Of a stretch of DNA of 64,000 nucleotides, positions 13,200 through 25,159 are shown piece by piece. The position numbers were made by a program, and so were the translations under genes. Position 1 is the stretch's first letter; the number at the start of each line of letters is the position of its first letter. Below the pieces are notes generated by a model. That model ran no database searches, had not been told where the DNA came from, and saw nothing but the letters and a program-made list of their open reading frames with translations. Origin of the DNA: Megamerina dolium (lineage: Eukaryota; Arthropoda; Insecta; Diptera; Megamerinidae); assembly GCA_963854835.1 (NCBI GenBank), contig OY978526.1, positions 68,854,418-68,918,417 of the forward strand, read 5' to 3'.

Positions 13200-14385
13200 A
13201 TGCAACCACAATAACCTACACAACACAACCTAGGCTTTGCTGTATTCAGAGAGTTATAGTGAAATTTTAAAAGCATTACTTTTTTATACACCTTTTGACC
13301 GTTATTCCCTAGTTTTATGGATGTTTTTTTTACGAATTTTCAAAAAGGGACAAAGATAACCTGTTCCTCAAAAGTGTTCTACGTTACTTTCTCTATAAGG
13401 TTGCTAAATATACCTTTTACCTTAGAAGTAAGAATCGCATGGTTTTATATGCCAATTTGCTGAAGGAATAGACAAATGGCGAAAGTAATTGCTGAATTTA
13501 ATACTCGTATCATCTTAAATTAATATGTCAAACAATATCCAAAATATCATTTTAAAGGAAGCAATCTTTACAAATGCCAATCAATATATATACAATTATA
13601 TTAGAGTGGATAATTTTAACACGAAGATCATACCGAGCCAACCAATCAGCATGTTTGTTAGTAAGTGAATAATTTCTTTGGCGCCTACCTCAACAAAGAA
13701 CTTATTTAATAGGTTTCAATATGTTCTTTCAAAGTTGGCTCTGTTCATTTATTACTTCTATTTCTATTTAAAAGGCGCTCCACCATCGTTGAAAAAGGAA
13801 AAAAAGGAACTCAAATATAATTTATACAAATACATTGCAGATAAATGTATATCAACTGTATGCACCTACACACTGTGCAAATATTTTTGAAATGATCGTT
13901 GGCGTTGCAAGCACATACTATGTGCAACAAAATGTGAATAAAGCGCATGCGCCAAAACAGGTGCAGTCGTCAACTTCAAAATCACAAGTAGGTACACAAA
14001 TAGTAAGAAGAGTATGAAATTTCGTTAAGAAGAAGATCACATCTATTCACCTATACCAGTTACGAGAATACTATGCAGCAAATGCAATGTGTTTGGAATA
14101 GAAAAATTCACGTGGGTTCTCTACTGTATATGCGATACATAAGTAAATACTGTTCACTAGAGTGAATATGTAGTAATACCATTGTAGATAAGTGGGTTGA
14201 TATACAAAAACTATGTAGGAGGGAATTGAATTCATTTTTCATATTTCATACTACTACATATATTTCAATGAAGAACAATTCACTAATGGTATATGATATA
14301 AAGACTGGCATAAGCACTTGCAAAATATTCGGTTGACTGGAAAGTTGTGACATATTCCTTGTGCGAGGTTTATTGATCATTATAG
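13200..14385. other. Intergenic DNA, no gene seen
   Basis: Short frames here have no recognisable domain. A poly-A rich stretch lies near 13790. Confidence 0.5.
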
Positions 14386-14389
14386 ATCA

Positions 14390-15340
14390 TAAATGGGCAA
14401 AATTAAAAGGAAACTGATCCTATCTCCGATACAAATTTATGTTTCCCTATATATTTTTGAGAATCTGAATTTGAATCAGGTAAAAAGCATGCCTATACAA
14501 GCTTTTGCCAACTACTAAAATCTACTTATCGTACGGAACCCACCCCTAAGTCCTATCCAAAAGCGTACATTTCGCATAAAGCTATCTATTTGAAACTTAG
14601 TACATATAATCATATCTACTAAAAAATATACCAGTTTGAAAATAGGCACAATCGGCTGAAAACCACGTCTACCTCCCATACAAAAGCTTGTTTCCGCTTA
14701 TATGATTTCACAGTTTTATCACGAAAAAAAAAGTTATGAAGCTGAAACTTGGTATATACAAATATATTTACTAATGAATACATTATTATTAAAATGGACA
14801 AAATCGGATGAAAACCTCAGCTATCTCCCATACAAAAGTATATTTACGAATGTTTAAATTCACACTTTTCGCACGAATATATTAAGCTAACTAGATGAAA
14901 CTTGGTACATATGGATTATATTAGTTAATAAATATCTTACTTCAAGAATAAGCCAAATCGGATGAAAACCACATATACCTCCCATACAAAAATTTGTTTT
15001 CATAAATATATTTTCACATTTTTCGAATGAAATGTTAAAGCTATCATACTGAAACTTGGTATATACAATTAATCTTATTAATAACTAAATCAGTGTGAAA
15101 ATGAGCGTAATTGGATAAAAATCACCCATACCTCCCATACAAAAATGTGTTTTCGTATACATGACTTTACATTTTTTGCACGAAAATATAAAGGTATCAT
15201 GCTGAAACTTGGTATATAGCATTATGGACATACTGGGTTAAGAATGGGCTTAAGCGGAGAAGAACTACTGCTACCTCCCATACAAAAGTATGTTCCCATA
15301 TGCATGATTTCATATATTTCTCTAGAAAATTTATATCAAA
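14390..15340 (+). repeat. Family B tandem array (about 152-bp units)
   Basis: The box 'acctcccatacaaaa' starts near 14675, 14827, 14981, 15133 and 15277, giving spacings of 152, 154, 152 and 144. Each unit also has 'tttcgcacgaaaatat', 'gctgaaacttggtatat' and 'aatcggatgaaaaccac'. At least five diverged units are present. A B unit reads as an open frame of about 51 codons on the minus strand here. Confidence 0.85.
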
Positions 15341-15349
15341 CATTTCGCT

Positions 15350-16555
15350 GGTATAAAGTTTTAATGTTTGAGGTGATGTTAAGAGAGAAACAATTTTAAT
15401 TGTTTAAAATATGTGCGCTCGGTTTATTACACCAACCATTGTGATACGACACTCATCCGGGTATATTCGTTGAAGTCTCTTCATTAGCGATAATAAGAAA
15501 ACAGTGTGGTATGAAGTGCTAACAAGTTTAAAATCACTTATATTGCTCTTTATAGCTTTGTCTATATATACATTCTTGTATAGTTAGAAGTACATGAGTC
15601 CCACGTATAGATATTTAGGCACATGTGTATTATGGTAGGCTTTTTTACACAATACTTAATACAATAAATATAGGTTACATACAAAAATGACATCGTTTAG
15701 TGATAAGCTTATTAAAGTTGTTAAATGTTTCGAATTGTATTGTTAAACTTTATTTGACTTATTCAGAATTTATAACATATCAAACAAAAATTCACACACA
15801 CTAGCACACACAGTCACATAACTAACACTACACACATATTTCAGTGAATTGAATTGTGTCAAACAGTAGCTATAGATTTAAGTAAACGATTATTAATATT
15901 TTCACTTCATTTTCTAGAGCTTAAAAATATAAAATCTTAACAACAACATACCATATACATTTGCGTCAATAATTATATATTTACATAAATCACAAACAAA
16001 AATTATAGTTTAAAATACCGTAACATATTTAGTGAAACGGTATGAGGTATGTATATAAAAAAAAAAAAGAAGCCCACACAAACCAATTCATATGCAACAA
16101 TCATGCGTCTTCCGAAATCATGCTTATGTACCAATCATTAAAAGAGATGAAAAATAAAAGATTTTAATAAATATCGATATATTATTATTATTATTATTAA
16201 TTTATTATAACCATATAGGGTATGGTATAAATCAGATAAATGATTATTTGTTATCATTATCACATCATCATTATACTTCATCTTATGGTTTAGTTGACAT
16301 TTTTGTTTGCTGCTGACGGTCGATTTGAATTTTTATTTTACTCGTAACTTGTGATAAGTATGATTTGCTTACCCAAGCAGCTTTGTATGTTTGCTTTTAT
16401 GCCATAAATTTCAATATATTTTGAGACAAATACTTGAATTATCAACTATCATCTAACAAACGACATTTCATGGGCGGCAACTTTACGTTTTTGAAGTCAT
16501 CCATAAATTTTAATTGTTCTGGAAAATGTTTGCTATACATATTTACTTCCTATCT
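15350..16555. other. AT-rich intergenic DNA, no gene seen
   Basis: Nothing coding. There is an (ATT)n run near 16181-16200 and a poly-A run near 16058. Confidence 0.5.
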
Positions 16556-16559
16556 TCAA

Positions 16560-17070
16560 CCCATAGATGAGCTGCCATCCAAATGGAATTTAAGCCTACA
16601 AATCGAGAAATAACATCAAAGCAACCAAGGAATCGCTTTTAGAAATGTAACACTGACCTCCAATAATGTTTCTCATATAAAAAACACAAAAAATTGGACA
16701 CACTGTGGAATGTGGTGGGAGTTAATTTTATGAAAATATGAATTTTGTTGTGAAGCCACTCCAAATGGTGAAGGCATGAAGTAAATATGTTCCCACAAAA
16801 AGGTTAAAGAGAAAAAATCAACAAGAATTGGTTATACGCTTTTTTTTGTCAATTTTGGTGTTAATACATAATTTGCGGGTATTTTTTAGTTCATCGTTCA
16901 TATATTTTACCCTCTTATGGGCACCGTGCGAGCATTGGGAGCGCATTTTATAAAACCCTGAATTTTGTAGAGAAGCCCCTGTTACTGTAGGGGAAAAAAT
17001 TCATGGACTTCGATGGCAATCTTTAAGATTCTTTCAACTTTCCTTCAACTTTCCTTACTTTCTTGACACA
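16560..17070. repeat. Degenerate family C units
   Basis: 'cttatgggcaccgtgcgag', 'gagaagcccctgttactgtagggg' and related phrases resemble C units from both strands. Highly diverged. Confidence 0.35.
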
Positions 17071-17084
17071 AAAGTATATAAAAT

Positions 17085-18430
17085 ATTTTGCTTGTAGTTG
17101 TAAATCATACAGACAACATTACTTCAGACTACCCAGATCTAGTCCGCGTACCCTACAAGACGTCATCGAAAGTGTCTCATATTGAAAACCACTACTCCAG
17201 ACGATGTCTTCAATTTGCGACAGTTGATGTAAGGAACGCGTTCAATAGCGTCATATGGACCGATATCATTCAGACCCTTGAGTGCGATTTTGGGGTCCCA
17301 ATATAGCTAATTAAAATAGTGCGCAGTTATATGAGAGATCCCGGACTCATCTACGCGACCAGCGACGGGGCAAGGACAAAATAGGTAACTTCGGGTGTAG
17401 CTGAGGGAGCAATTCTAGGGTTTGACCTCTGAAACGTTAACAATAATGACATATTAGGAATTGTGAAGCCAGACGAATCTTATCTGGTGTCATTTGCTAG
17501 TAATATAGCCGCTGCAATCTTCGCTTGAAGCATCGTTGACGCCCAATGAAAGCTGAACGAGGTCATCCTGAAAACCAGAGCATGGCTAGACGACCACATT
17601 CTAAAGCTCGCTACGGGAAAGACGGAGATACTGCTGCTAACGAAACGACATATACCGTTAGAAGTAGAGATGCGGATTTTGGAAGAAACTACATGTACGA
17701 AAAAGGTTGGGAAGTATTTGGGATTGAGACTCGACTCCAAACTCATGTATTGAGTAGACTGATGTCAAACATAGGTAGCCCAACACAACGCAAGAGAAAG
17801 CTCCTCATGTCTGTGATAAACTCTGTGATACTTTATGGTAGTGAAATAGGGGCAGATACGCTGAAAACAGAAAATATATGAAAAGTGGTAGCATCGGTAT
17901 CAAAAGAGCGACAAATGAAATGGAAACTGCAACAAAAAGAGGCCAGATGGAATAGAGAACCGACAGACAGATGAACGGCAATGCTCTTCCCAAATATTAG
18001 CACGTAGATAGATAGAAAATTCGGAGAGGTAAATAACCATCTCACGCAGGGTACTTCAGGAAAGACATCAACAAGCTTAGTATATCGGATAACCCACTAT
18101 TCAATTACGGTGACGCCGATTCAGACGATTCAGAGCACATAATATTGATATCTTAAATATGGCGAAGCGAGCGCGAAGTATTAAGTAGACAAATTGATCC
18201 TATTATGGTGGAGACAATTATCCAGAAAATAGTTAGTAATTATGACTGGAATCTGGAACGCCACCGCAAAAATTGTGGAAAAGGAGGCGGGAGGTGTGTA
18301 AAGTCTGGTAAAGACTAAAGAGGGCTCTACTCCGAAGTAATGCTATCGTTGTTCCGTGGTAGGTTGAAATGTCCTACAAGGAGGAGAAAGCAGTTTAATG
18401 CCTGTAACTCTGACGATAATTATGGATCAG
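17085..18430 (+). pseudogene. R1-like non-LTR reverse transcriptase pseudogene
   Basis: Frames stitched by eye read 'VDVRNAFNSVIW' (RT motif with the first catalytic Asp), then 'SYMRDPGLIYATSDGAR', 'SGVAEGAILG' (the usual QGSVLGP motif) and 'SYLVSFA', where the catalytic ADD is changed. Next come 'TRAWLDDHILKLATGKTE', 'LLMSVINSVILYGSEI' (thumb region) and, near 18020-18130, 'GEVNNHLTQG' and 'DADSDDSEHI', corresponding to the C-terminal zinc-knuckle part. The order and spacing are those of R1-clade ORF2. The endonuclease portion is missing (5' truncated) and many stops and frameshifts are present. No rDNA target sequence flanks it. Confidence 0.75.
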
Positions 18431-20200
18431 TGGATTAGCCATTTATTACCTCCTCACAGCAAAAACAAAAAAAGAAATCATACAGTTTCAAATAGCATTA
18501 ATTTCCAACATGGATGAAAACGTATACATTTGCAAGTGTTTATTTGGTGCTAGATTTACAAAATGCATTTTCAGTATTAAAAAAATTTAAAAAAGGACGA
18601 TATATATCAAATAATAAATTATCACATGTCACATGAGTATGAATATTGGCAAACGTGCGTTGCTGATAGTATACTCCTCCTCTCGTATGAACATTAGAGC
18701 TAAAATAAAAAGAAAAGTTTATTAAAAATATATAAATAATATGCCTATATATCTAGGAGTATAGTATGCATATCTACATTTACATATATTACACGTCATA
18801 TTTTATACTATACTACGAATATCTTGTAGTATCAAACTCCTATGGGAATTATAATATGTAGTATGTAGTAAAGAAAAATATAAAAAGTGAAAATTAGCAA
18901 ACTACAAATTGCCTTCATCAATGTGTCAACCTACGTTTGTACGGCTGCCATAACACATATTCATATAGAAACTTTAATGCACACGCATATATTCATACTT
19001 AGTTATTTCCCCGACCGCCCATTCGTCTAATGACAGTAGACAACATAATTAGCAGGTACATATCAACGGTGACAGCAGTGTCAGCAACACAATAAACGGT
19101 AAAATAAATTCATATGGGTTCATATACGTACGTATAGGTATATATTTATATTTTTATCGTTCAACCCTTAAGCTTTTATGTAAATTGAATGCTAATAAAT
19201 TGTTTTTTACTCTTTTTTTATTTTTATTTTTTTTTTTTTTTTTGCTTTGGTATTAAATATGTATTATGGCTAACATTTCAATTTTCTGTGTGTCTGTGTG
19301 TGTGCGTTAATTCAATAAATATTCAACGGTTATATTCCAGATAGTTGCACATATATTACGAAGCTATTATTAAATAATCGTAATAGATACAACAAGTTTC
19401 TAAGTGTTGCTTGCTTACAATCTTACGAGTGTCTATTTTATATGCCCGTGTGTTTATGAAATAATTGATGATGCAAAAGAGATCAATCAAAAATATGTGC
19501 GACATATATAACAACACAGTATATGATAGACAAGGTGTATCAATCAAATAAAATACAAAATGTAAATAAAATTGGCAGTTATGCGCATATGTGTGTATTT
19601 CAGCTAAACAAAAAAAATTAAATTAATCGTCAAGCATAAGAGCACAACAATAATTTCATATAAGCACCTACAATAGTAAGCCACACAAATATACAGCTTT
19701 TGCAAAATGAACAGTAGCATTTATTATCGTAGTCATATCTTATATGTTTATTGTTGTTGTTGTTGTTTTCATCACCATTACTGTTTTTAACCTTAAGCGT
19801 TATTTATTAATGAATATGTGTAAGTACATAGTGAACAACGTATACCGGCTAGATCATTTATTGAAAGTTCAATGTTGAACCTTCGCTTAAAAAATGTTAG
19901 TCACATTCTACAAATCTCTCATCATTCCTAATCTTATATAACTTTGGAGAGGGGAATTCTATACAGGATTTTCGCTCCCATTTATGGTGGTTGCTATCAT
20001 CCAATAAGGCATAAATACGTCCAGGGAATACTTCGTTTGTGATGAATATCGACAAAAGATCCATTAAGGCATATGACTACCAGCAAGCACTTCAAAGGTG
20101 AATGTCCGATTTTCGTGTGGTCTAGGCACAATTGACTTGGCAAATAAACTCTTACAGAGTATGAGCTTTTGGGCTTTGAGCTTTACAAAAGCGACAGTGG
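18430..20200. other. AT-rich intergenic DNA, no gene seen
   Basis: A poly-T run (about 19205-19243), short GT runs and a GTT run near 19750. Around 19860-20160 the base composition is more balanced and may be an old element, but I do not recognise it. Confidence 0.45.
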
Positions 20201-20203
20201 AGG

Positions 20204-20229
20204 GGTTAGGTAGGTTAGGTTAGGTTAGA
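20204..20229 (-). repeat. TTAGG-type short tandem tail
   Basis: 'ggttaggtaggttaggttag' on + is close to four TTAGG units. It directly adjoins the 3' side of the minus-strand non-LTR fragment, so it is most simply the element's 3' tail, read CCTAA in its sense strand. Confidence 0.75.
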
Positions 20230-20665
20230 GTGGCTGCCCTCTCAAAAGGAGGGCACACGTAGACCAGAGCAAGGCCCATTGTGGTACCACGCGAATATTC
20301 CTACTCTACTACGTCGAATCAACCAGAACTTTTGACGAAATTTAGGAGGTTGCTAATATCAACCACTGATAGGGGGGCTAAGTCATTCAACTGGTAATAT
20401 CCCAGGAATTTTTTGCGTTTTTGCACGAAGCAGGGAAGGTACCCAGCAGATTTGAGACGATCTCGAGTTCCTCCTCATTTCTGCAGCTTCTGCAGTAGTC
20501 ATGCAAGAGATGGCCTAATCCGATTTTCACTGCGTGAGGTCCTATGAGGCAATGGCCGGTAACCACCCCAACATAGGTGGATATATCTTTTCTGTTAAGG
20601 TCAGTGAGTTTATGCGAGCGTTTCTTACTGAGTGTAGGCCACAGCACCACTGGATTATAACCCAG
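20230..20665 (-). pseudogene. Non-LTR retrotransposon ORF2 C-terminal fragment
   Basis: The minus-strand frame reads 'LWPTLSKKRSHKL', 'RKDISTYVGVVTGHCLIG', 'HDYCRSCRNEEELEIV' and 'NLLGTFPASC'. This is the region after RNase H in I/LOA/Jockey-type ORF2, with TGH-x4-G, a C-x2-C pair, an acidic run and a degraded H/C pair. It is 5' truncated at about 20665, where a short inverted repeat sits, and ends in the TTAGG-type tail. Confidence 0.7.
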
Positions 20666-20698
20666 TGGAGTGGAGGGGAGTGGAGGGGTTATAATCCA
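20651..20698. repeat. Perfect inverted repeat at non-LTR fragment junction
   Basis: TGGATTATAACCC (20651-20663) and GGGTTATAATCCA (20686-20698) are exact reverse complements, separated by 22 bases that themselves repeat 'gtggagggg'. It lies at the 5' truncation point of the retroelement fragment. Confidence 0.9.
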
Positions 20699-20778
20699 TT
20701 CAAAGGGAACAGATGGACTCACTGGACTCAGTACATACAAAATCAAACTAGTCTCATTCTCACTTAGCCTTCTTGCTT

Positions 20779-21020
20779 ATAGTGACCTACACTCCCAAGA
20801 ATTAGTGCTTATAGATGTCGTGGAACTCGTTAATCGGACTTCTCTGCCACTACAATTAGTGTAGATACTTCAAAATCGAAATAACTAGATGCCCATTGGT
20901 TATTGTGTAATGGCATTTAGCTGGTATTTTTACCTAAGGCGACCTGCACTCCCAAGAGTTAACGCCTACATACTCTGAAGAACTTGTTGGCCACACTTAT
21001 CTTCCAGTATAATTAGTGCC
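20779..21020 (+). repeat. Two diverged direct repeats of about 85 bp
   Basis: 20779-20863 and 20936-21020 share 'gacct-cactcccaaga-tta', 'gaac-t-gtt' and 'cag/aca-ataattagtg', at an offset of about 157 bases. They lie between the retroelement fragment and the SINE. Identity of the parent repeat is unknown. Confidence 0.6.
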
Positions 21021-21034
21021 GTTATTTAAAATGT

Positions 21035-21350
21035 GGTTCTGTAGCTCAGTGGTTAGTGTTTTGGCCTTCTGATCTGTAGGTCGTGGGTTCAATCCCTGGC
21101 TGAAGATAAGAAAATATCGAAATATCGAAAGATTTTTCTACCCACCCACGGTACCCAACTGTCGGCAGGCAATTGGCAATTCTTCCGGCAGTTACAATTT
21201 GCATGGAAAAGCTTCTAAGAGAACTCTGTGACAGAGCTCAGAAAATGCGATGTCGTAAGAGTTCTGCCGTTCGCAACCCGCTAAAATAAGTAGGTTCCTT
21301 AAAAATTTAACACGCACAACAGTAATGGAAGAGAAGCTCGGCCAAAGCGC
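21035..21350 (+). mobile_element. tRNA-derived SINE, copy lacking the 3' end
   Basis: It has the best-preserved head: 'ctgtagctcagtggttagtg' (box A) and 'gtcgtgggttcaatccctgg' (box B). The body has 'ggtacccaactgtcggcagg', 'ctctgtgacagagctcag' and 'gttctgccgttcg', then 'gaagagaagctcggcca'. After that it departs from the family ('gcgcagtacgtttggcg') and lacks the gggctt-aagtgccac end. No (TA)n follows. Confidence 0.85.
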
Positions 21351-21379
21351 AGTACGTTTGGCGCATGGTGAAACAATAT

Positions 21380-24300
21380 ATTTTTTTTAATCACTTATGT
21401 TTTAATTTAATCATTCTTTTTCATACATTTTCATATACAGACTTAGGGGCTACACCAATTATAGGACTATTCGATAAACAGAGATAATTTTTTAGAAAAT
21501 ATGTTTGGCTTTTTCAGAATAAACATTCCCTATATTTGTGGTACACGGATTTGTTGATATAGTTGCTCATCTGGCATCGATTTATCGCTGTTCTCTCAAC
21601 CCAAGGGCAAGATTTTGTTGATGGTTTCTGGTTTTTTTTTGTAGAAGAGCACGAATAATATTTGCCTTCCGGCCGCGAATCATTTCTAAATTTTTCACAT
21701 AATGTCGATCTTACACGGGACCCCTCTATACAGTAAATAGCATGCTTGCATGATTACTTAGCGTACAAGAGATGTATTGTTTGATACAGTGTGTATCATA
21801 GTCTGGATACCCTACAGAAATGACTGAAACTGAAGTTGTATAAGCCCATGTCTTCATTTTCAGCAAGCAAAAAGTCGACAATGATCGTTTATAGAAATGC
21901 CATTTCGAGAAGCAAGTTTGAAGAAAATGCTCCGTCCACAGATATCACCAATCCAAAATCCACACTAAACTATAACTTTCTGTGTATCTATCGTTTCTTG
22001 ATAATCACATGTGGGGTATCCCATATCCAGATGCTACAATTTTGTTTGGTATATTCGACATCTAATTCAAAGTGCTCTGAAGCCTAAATTGACAAGCGAT
22101 AAAAAATTTGTTTATTGATTACTCCATAGCCCAAATCCTTTCTCAAAAGAGCTGTTGCGTTGCTCAAACTAATATAAATAAAAATACATACATATTTTTT
22201 TAAAGTTGAACAATGCCTAAAACTAAAACTAAAGGTCATGTATGTAAAGGTCATGCCCGAAACGTTAGCAGGGACAGGGTCAGAGGTAATTCTGAAAAAT
22301 ATTTAAAAAACGAAATTTTATATTTTGTGAATTTCGTTTCTTTCCATTTTTAATATAAATAATATTTTTATTTTTATTTCTTAGTCTACTAAAAAAATTA
22401 TTTTATAATTCTTCAAGAATAAAAATTATTTTTTCAGATCACTTTTTTTACTCTACTAAAAGAATTAAAAAATTAATTTTCGGTTTTGCTTTTTTCTTCA
22501 AAAAAATTCAATCTTCAATAATTTTTGTTTATTTTTTTTTTTTTTTTGGTCGGTAATAAAACAAAATTTTTGAGTTTTAATTATTTCTTTATTTATTAAT
22601 TTTATAACATTTTATTTTACCAATTAACTAAAAATTAACAACAACAATAATATATTTCTGAGCAAAAAGAAGAAACTCGAATTTTAATTTTTATTCCTGA
22701 AAAAAAAAAAATTTAATGATTTTCTTAAAGTAAAATTAAAAACAAAGAGTAATTTTGATTAAAAATTTATAAAAATTAAAATCTATAAATTATAGTTAAT
22801 TTTAATGTTTCCACTTAATATTATTAGATGGTCGTATTGCACTGCGACCCTAGGTCTATTGTGAACTTCACTTAATATACAAAAATTGAAATTTTCAATA
22901 GAGGATGCAACTATGATCAGAACATTTTGATGTACTCAGCTATGATTTCGACATTTAGAATATAAGGGGTTTATTTTTTCATTGAATTAAAAAAATAATT
23001 ATTATATGTGGCACCTGATTTTAAAAAGTTAGGCAAAATGGTTGCCATTGGAACCAATGGTTGCCAATTCTGAACAAGAATATCGAAAATGCCATACGTC
23101 TAAAATGATGGCTCGTTTTAAAACAGTAAAAATCGTATTAAAGATAATAATTTATTTAATTATCATTTGGGCACATCAAATACACCCTCTTTCCATCCCA
23201 CATATACAAATGTTGTATTTTTTTTTTTTTTTGTTTTTCTATACTATACTTTGGCTCAAATTGCCTTTAGCATTTTATATCTACATTAACGAACTTTTGT
23301 GTATAACATATAGACATGTGTATGTATTTAGCAAATAATATGTTAGACATAAATAAATTTTTATGCATACACTATATTTTGCTCGCTACTGTATAGTGTA
23401 AATACTGGTAAGTACGTTACGCACGCATGCGTAAATAAATACACATTGAACATTTTTGTCTTCTTGTACAAGAAATTCCATTGAAAATGCTTTAAGCCAT
23501 GAATAGCCAACTGGCCAGGCATACACAATATGAAATGGACTGAATGACGACTTTATATTTACACGTTCAAATTAATTGGCTATTTTTATGTGTGTGTGTG
23601 TGTAGCTGTTGTTTGTGTAGTTACATATACGCATATACGAGTACTTAGAGTGTTACAATGACACTCGCTTCTCATATGTCTACAATGTGCGTGTGCTTAT
23701 ATTGTACGAATATTATATACACATTCATATAGTGCCAATTGTTCTACTTTTGTTTTCTATTTATTTGTTTGGCCTTTTCATAATGAAATTTATGGCTGAA
23801 TTTAATTAGCACAACAGCGGCAACAGCATGCGAGTATATCAAATTGTGTAATATTACATATAAATAACAATTGTTAAATACATTAATACTAATGCATTTT
23901 GATATGCATATTTTTTATTTTTTTTGGTCTATTGTCTATTTCCATACCAATTTATTTGAAATCAATCGAATATTGTTTTTCTCCTACACCTCAATATAGT
24001 TATATGTATGTTAAACATGCATGTATTGAATTACTTATCTATATATTTTCTAACTTTTATAGATCTCTTCGATATTCATAATGCTTTCTGCTTTTGTTCT
24101 TTCATCAAAAAACATAATACAACAAATTCAATTGATATACACATGTATCTATACACATTCTTATATACATGTGTACAATTGAAACAATCGGCAAGTTTCT
24201 AAATTGGAGCAATGACATTTGATTGATGTACTATTGGGGTCGGTCATATTTTTTTCGGAAGAAATAAAAACAAATTTTCACAATTTATTATTAAGTATGT

Positions 24301-24685
24301 ATTTTATTTTTCGTTTTGCTTTGATATTGGCTTCATTTAAATTACATATTATGATGCCTTCAGTGAGTGGAAGAGAAAAAATATAAAAAATTGTAGGTAT
24401 AATAAAACACAATACAATGCTGAGAAAAATGAGAGCCCCATGAGCGCAGTTTTAATTTGATGAAAAAACTGTATCGCTGGTATTGAAAAATAACGGTATT
24501 TTCTATATAAATTTATCGATTGAATAATTATTCGTCATAGGAATCATTTCCAATTTTGTATAAAGTGTTATATGATTATCAAAATAATATTGACAAGAAG
24601 AAATTTATTATTATTATTAGTATTTTCTGGCGATAATTTGATTCAAAAACTAATGGCCTTTCATGAAACAAATAAATTGGTCGAT
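21380..24685. other. AT-rich intergenic DNA, no gene seen
   Basis: There are long poly-A/T runs (22520-22550, 23218-23233) and a GT run (23588-23604). Short frames have no recognisable domain. 22260-22830 is especially A/T-rich. Confidence 0.5.
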
Positions 24686-24694
24686 TGCAGAGTA

Positions 24695-25151
24695 CCAGGT
24701 GTACAAGCTTAAATCATCAGTGATTTTATACAACAACATACATTTTTCCTCGTATAATCATGTCTAGTTTCGTCCCAGAAAAAGAGCATATGCGGGAAGC
24801 TCTACTTTTTTGCTTCAATTTGAAGAAATCTGCTGCTGAGTCGCATCGAATGCTTGTGGAGGCCTATGGTAACAGTGCGCTATCGGAAACCACTTACAGA
24901 GACTGGTTTCGTCAGTTCAAAGAAGGTCATTTTGACTTGAGTGATAAGAAGCGTCAAAATAAAGCCGGAAAAGTTGAGGACCATGATTTGCAGGCTCTTT
25001 TGAATGAGGACGACACTCAATCGCAAAAAATGCTTGCCAAACAGTTAGATGTTACTCATCAAGCCATTTCCATATGTTTACGAGCCATAGGGAAGGTTCA
25101 AAATTGTTTTTTTTTTTCTGAAAAACAGCGGGTTTAAGCTTGTACACGTGG
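24695..25151 (+). mobile_element. Internally deleted mariner with intact ends
   Basis: The 5' end CCAGGTGTACAAGCTTAAA and the reverse complement of the 3' end CCACGTGTACAAGCTTAAA differ at one of 19 positions. A TA lies immediately outside each end (24693-24694 and 25152-25153), the standard mariner target duplication. At 457 bp it is about a third of a normal mariner (about 1.3 kb). It keeps the 5' UTR and the DNA-binding part of the transposase but has lost the whole catalytic domain. Confidence 0.85.
24760..25137 (+). CDS. Truncated mariner transposase, DNA-binding region only
   Basis: The 125-aa frame starts MSSFVPEKEHMREALLFCF. Residues about 8-60 look like the first helix-turn-helix of mariner transposases (KKSAAESHRML, YGNSALSETTYRDWFRQFK), which bind the terminal repeats. 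Residues about 78-115 resemble the second helix-turn-helix (QSQKMLAKQLDVTHQAISICL). The frame then leaves transposase sequence at the deletion junction and ends in the right inverted repeat. No catalytic Asp remains. It is free of stops, unlike the larger mariner copies nearby. If expressed it could bind ends but not cut; whether it is expressed is unknown. Confidence 0.7.
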   Translation: MSSFVPEKEHMREALLFCFNLKKSAAESHRMLVEAYGNSALSETTYRDWFRQFKEGHFDLSDKKRQNKAGKVEDHDLQALLNEDDTQSQKMLAKQLDVTHQAISICLRAIGKVQNCFFFSEKQRV

Positions 25152-25159
25152 TACAGTTC

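Noticed and set aside
17085..18430. Functional R1 element in rDNA
   Set aside because: No ribosomal DNA flanks it, the catalytic ADD is altered and the frame is broken many times.
20204..20229. True telomere sequence
   Set aside because: Only about four units, next to the 3' end of a retroelement fragment and inside ordinary intergenic DNA.
21035..21110. Candidate functional tRNA gene
   Set aside because: Box A and B are good, but the anticodon stem-loop does not form a normal 7-base loop, the acceptor arm is not paired, and the same head is joined to the same body in other copies, so it is a SINE.
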